From positions 1 to 7,484 of the forward strand of contig JAPLMG010000040.1 of NCBI GenBank assembly GCA_026387165.1: a stretch of DNA of 7,484 nt. Direction: 5' to 3'. The position numbers were made by a program, and so were the translations under genes. This DNA comes from Candidatus Omnitrophota bacterium (GTDB lineage Bacteria; Omnitrophota; Gorgyraeia; 2-01-FULL-45-10). Below are positions 6,550 through 7,484 of the stretch, piece after piece; the first letter of the stretch is position 1; each line of letters starts with the position of its first letter. The notes below the pieces were generated by a model. It was not told the origin of the DNA. It saw nothing but the letters and a program-made list of their open reading frames with translations, and ran no database searches.

Positions 6550-6652
6550 CCCGCACCTTCTTTCTTTTTATATATAAGATCCTTGTTTTGTGCTTATACA
6601 AAATCTATCACCAGCCCATAAAATTATACACCATGGATAAGAAGGTGCGGGG
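6549..6652 (-). promoter_or_regulatory. Perfect 14-bp inverted repeat covering the amidohydrolase ribosome site
   Basis: CCCCGCACCTTCTT at 6549-6562 (plus strand) is the exact reverse complement of AAGAAGGTGCGGGG at 6639-6652, with 76 bases between. In the mRNA the downstream arm is AAGAAGGTGCGGGG, which holds the SD and the first base of the GTG start. Pairing would block initiation. The loop contains a second small hairpin (TTTTGT/ACAAAA, 6603-6598 with 6591-6586). The upstream arm could instead pair with AAGGTG at 6667-6662, just after the ThiF-like stop. This looks like a switchable mRNA structure; function is inferred. Confidence 0.5.
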
Positions 6653-6657
6653 CCCAT
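6568..6657 (-). CDS. Candidate 29-residue leader ORF between ThiF-like and amidohydrolase genes
   Basis: A short ORF from ATG at 6657 to TAA at 6568-6570. Its SD, AAGGTG, lies four bases upstream and overlaps the stop codon of the ThiF-like gene. The peptide begins MGPAPSYPWCIILWAGD and contains two Cys and two Trp; I recognise no family. Codons 2 to 7 form the upstream arm of the 14-bp inverted repeat, so translating ribosomes would open the hairpin over the amidohydrolase start, which lies 18 bases past the TAA. It may be a leader peptide, a small substrate of the ThiF-like enzyme, or chance. Against it: short length and an AT-rich end. Confidence 0.3.
   Translation of the reverse strand: MGPAPSYPWCIILWAGDRFCISTKQGSYI
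6623..6628 (-). promoter_or_regulatory. Consensus -10 box without clear -35, upstream of the amidohydrolase
   Basis: The minus strand reads GGTGTATAATTTT, a perfect TATAAT preceded directly by TG. The bases 17 upstream (CCCGCA) do not resemble a -35 box. If used, the transcript would begin near 6616, after the upstream arm of the 14-bp repeat, and would therefore lack the masking hairpin. AT-rich spacer can produce this box by chance. Confidence 0.25.
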
Positions 6658-6665
6658 TCTTCACC

Positions 6666-7484
6666 TTACTTTTGCACGAATTGCCTGGGAATCCTGCGCT
6701 CCAATGGATCATATAAAGCGAATTTTGGGGCCAGCGCAATCTGTCCCCAGCCCAATAAAACTTTTATGGCTTCGAGGCTCATGTCTACAGCGTTCTGCCA
6801 GACAAAGGGCGCAAAGGTGGAATTTTCATTCCGCATGATCCTTGAGATCACTTCTTCAGTGTAAAACTTTTGAGTGCCCTCCATACTTTGCAGACTCATA
6901 AGCATCCCTACACGTATCTTATTAAGATCTTTTTCGGTCAGATCCTCCAGCTTCTTTCCTTTGCTGGGAAGATCATACGCCTCTTCCATGGATATGGTGT
7001 TTTTGGTATACACTCTCACCATGAAAAATGGCACTGCCCAGGCCTCTACCAGGGGGATATTTCTCTCCCTCGCCTCACGGCTGATAAGGATGCATGCCCT
7101 GGCCTTATCTACGGCAAGGATCACGACGTCAACGCCCTTCAGTATATCCCCCATCGTCCGCTCATTATCATGCGGATACTTATCTAATTTCAGATCGGGG
7201 TTGATGTCTTTTAAAAAATTTTCAGTAGCATCGATCTTTCTCTGGCCTATAGTTGATCGAAAGCAGAAAATCTGTCTGTTCAGATTAGAAGGCTCGAATT
7301 CGCTGAAGTCTATTATCTTTATACGGCCTACGCCGGAGCGGCAGATGACCTCCGCGGCCACTCCTCCCAGTCCGCCCGCGCCGAATATGGCTACGCAGGA
7401 ATCTTTAAGCTTCTTCTGTTCCGACTCGGTCACCATGCCTATGTTCCGTTCCACCATCTTGTCATAAAATGTGTTTTCTGCCAT
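6666..7484 (-). CDS. ThiF/MoeB/HesA-family E1-like adenylyltransferase
   Basis: A 272-residue protein with the E1-like adenylation fold. The nucleotide loop is GAGGLGG (35-41), followed by IIDFSEFEPSNLNRQ (57-71) with the family's acidic and Asn/Arg ATP-contact residues, and GQRK (80-83) with the expected lysine. VVILAVD (120-126) fits the strand that normally reads as a DN or DC motif. Such enzymes adenylate the C-terminus of a ubiquitin-like sulfur carrier (ThiS, MoaD), a small peptide (MccB) or tRNA t6A (TcdA). I see no paired CxxC zinc motifs as in MoeB, and no cysteine in the usual catalytic loop; cysteines are only at 30, 48, 74 and 131. The C-terminal part (FAPFVWQNAVDMSLEAIKVL, 224-243) is helical and matches the general fold end. 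The ATG is the last codon of the window, so its SD cannot be seen and a start further upstream is possible. No sulfur-carrier gene is in the window. Confidence 0.88.
   Translation of the reverse strand: MAENTFYDKMVERNIGMVTESEQKKLKDSCVAIFGAGGLGGVAAEVICRSGVGRIKIIDFSEFEPSNLNRQIFCFRSTIGQRKIDATENFLKDINPDLKLDKYPHDNERTMGDILKGVDVVILAVDKARACILISREARERNIPLVEAWAVPFFMVRVYTKNTISMEEAYDLPSKGKKLEDLTEKDLNKIRVGMLMSLQSMEGTQKFYTEEVISRIMRNENSTFAPFVWQNAVDMSLEAIKVLLGWGQIALAPKFALYDPLERRIPRQFVQK

Noticed and set aside
6870..7467. Plus-strand ORFs of 105 and 197 residues opposite the ThiF-like gene
   Set aside because: They are antisense shadows; their translations show no family motifs, and the minus strand has clear E1-like motifs.
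1..7484. Mobile element, CRISPR array or tRNA
   Set aside because: I found no repeat-spacer periodicity, transposase motifs, terminal repeats or cloverleaf sequence; the genes are intact and share one strand.

Overview
All the genes I can support lie on the minus strand, so the window reads from 7484 down to 1. It looks like ordinary bacterial chromosome: moderate GC, tight gene packing, Shine-Dalgarno (SD) sites and frequent GTG/TTG starts. I see no tRNA, rRNA, insertion sequence, CRISPR array or phage gene. The gene mix (LuxC/LuxE acyl-reductase pair, a B12-binding radical SAM protein, a LolA-like periplasmic protein, a stand-alone ThiF-like enzyme) would suit an uncultured Gram-negative lineage of the Omnitrophota or Elusimicrobiota type. 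That placement is a weak inference from style, not proof.

Layout in transcription order: (1) 7484-6666, a ThiF/MoeB/HesA-family adenylyltransferase that appears to start exactly at the window edge. (2) A 116-bp gap with a possible 29-codon leader ORF and a perfect 14-bp inverted repeat covering the ribosome site of the next gene. (3) 6549-5701, an amidohydrolase of the Amidohydro_2 type. (4) A 176-bp gap with an extended -10 promoter candidate, a possible 26-codon cationic leader ORF and a second inverted repeat over the next ribosome site. (5) 5524-1414, a tight four-gene unit: MFS exporter, small four-helix membrane protein, LuxE-like acyl-protein synthetase, LuxC-like acyl-CoA reductase. 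Its genes are separated by 4 to 8 bases and probably translationally coupled. (6) A 164-bp gap with a hairpin plus T-run. (7) 1249-464, a secreted LolA-like protein. (8) 393-1, the N-terminal cobalamin-binding part of a B12 radical SAM enzyme that runs off the window.

Functionally, the centre is a fatty-acid activation and reduction module. LuxE should adenylate a carboxylic acid and hold it as a thioester; LuxC should reduce the acyl group to an aldehyde. No luciferase (LuxAB) or LuxD thioesterase is present, so the aldehyde must serve something other than light, at least within this window. Co-transcription with an MFS exporter and a small membrane protein suggests a lipid-like or acyl-derived product that is exported or kept at the membrane. 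The main unexplained signals are the two leader regions before the amidohydrolase and the MFS gene. Each combines a short ORF with an inverted repeat masking the SD of a GTG-started gene, an arrangement typical of translational attenuation.
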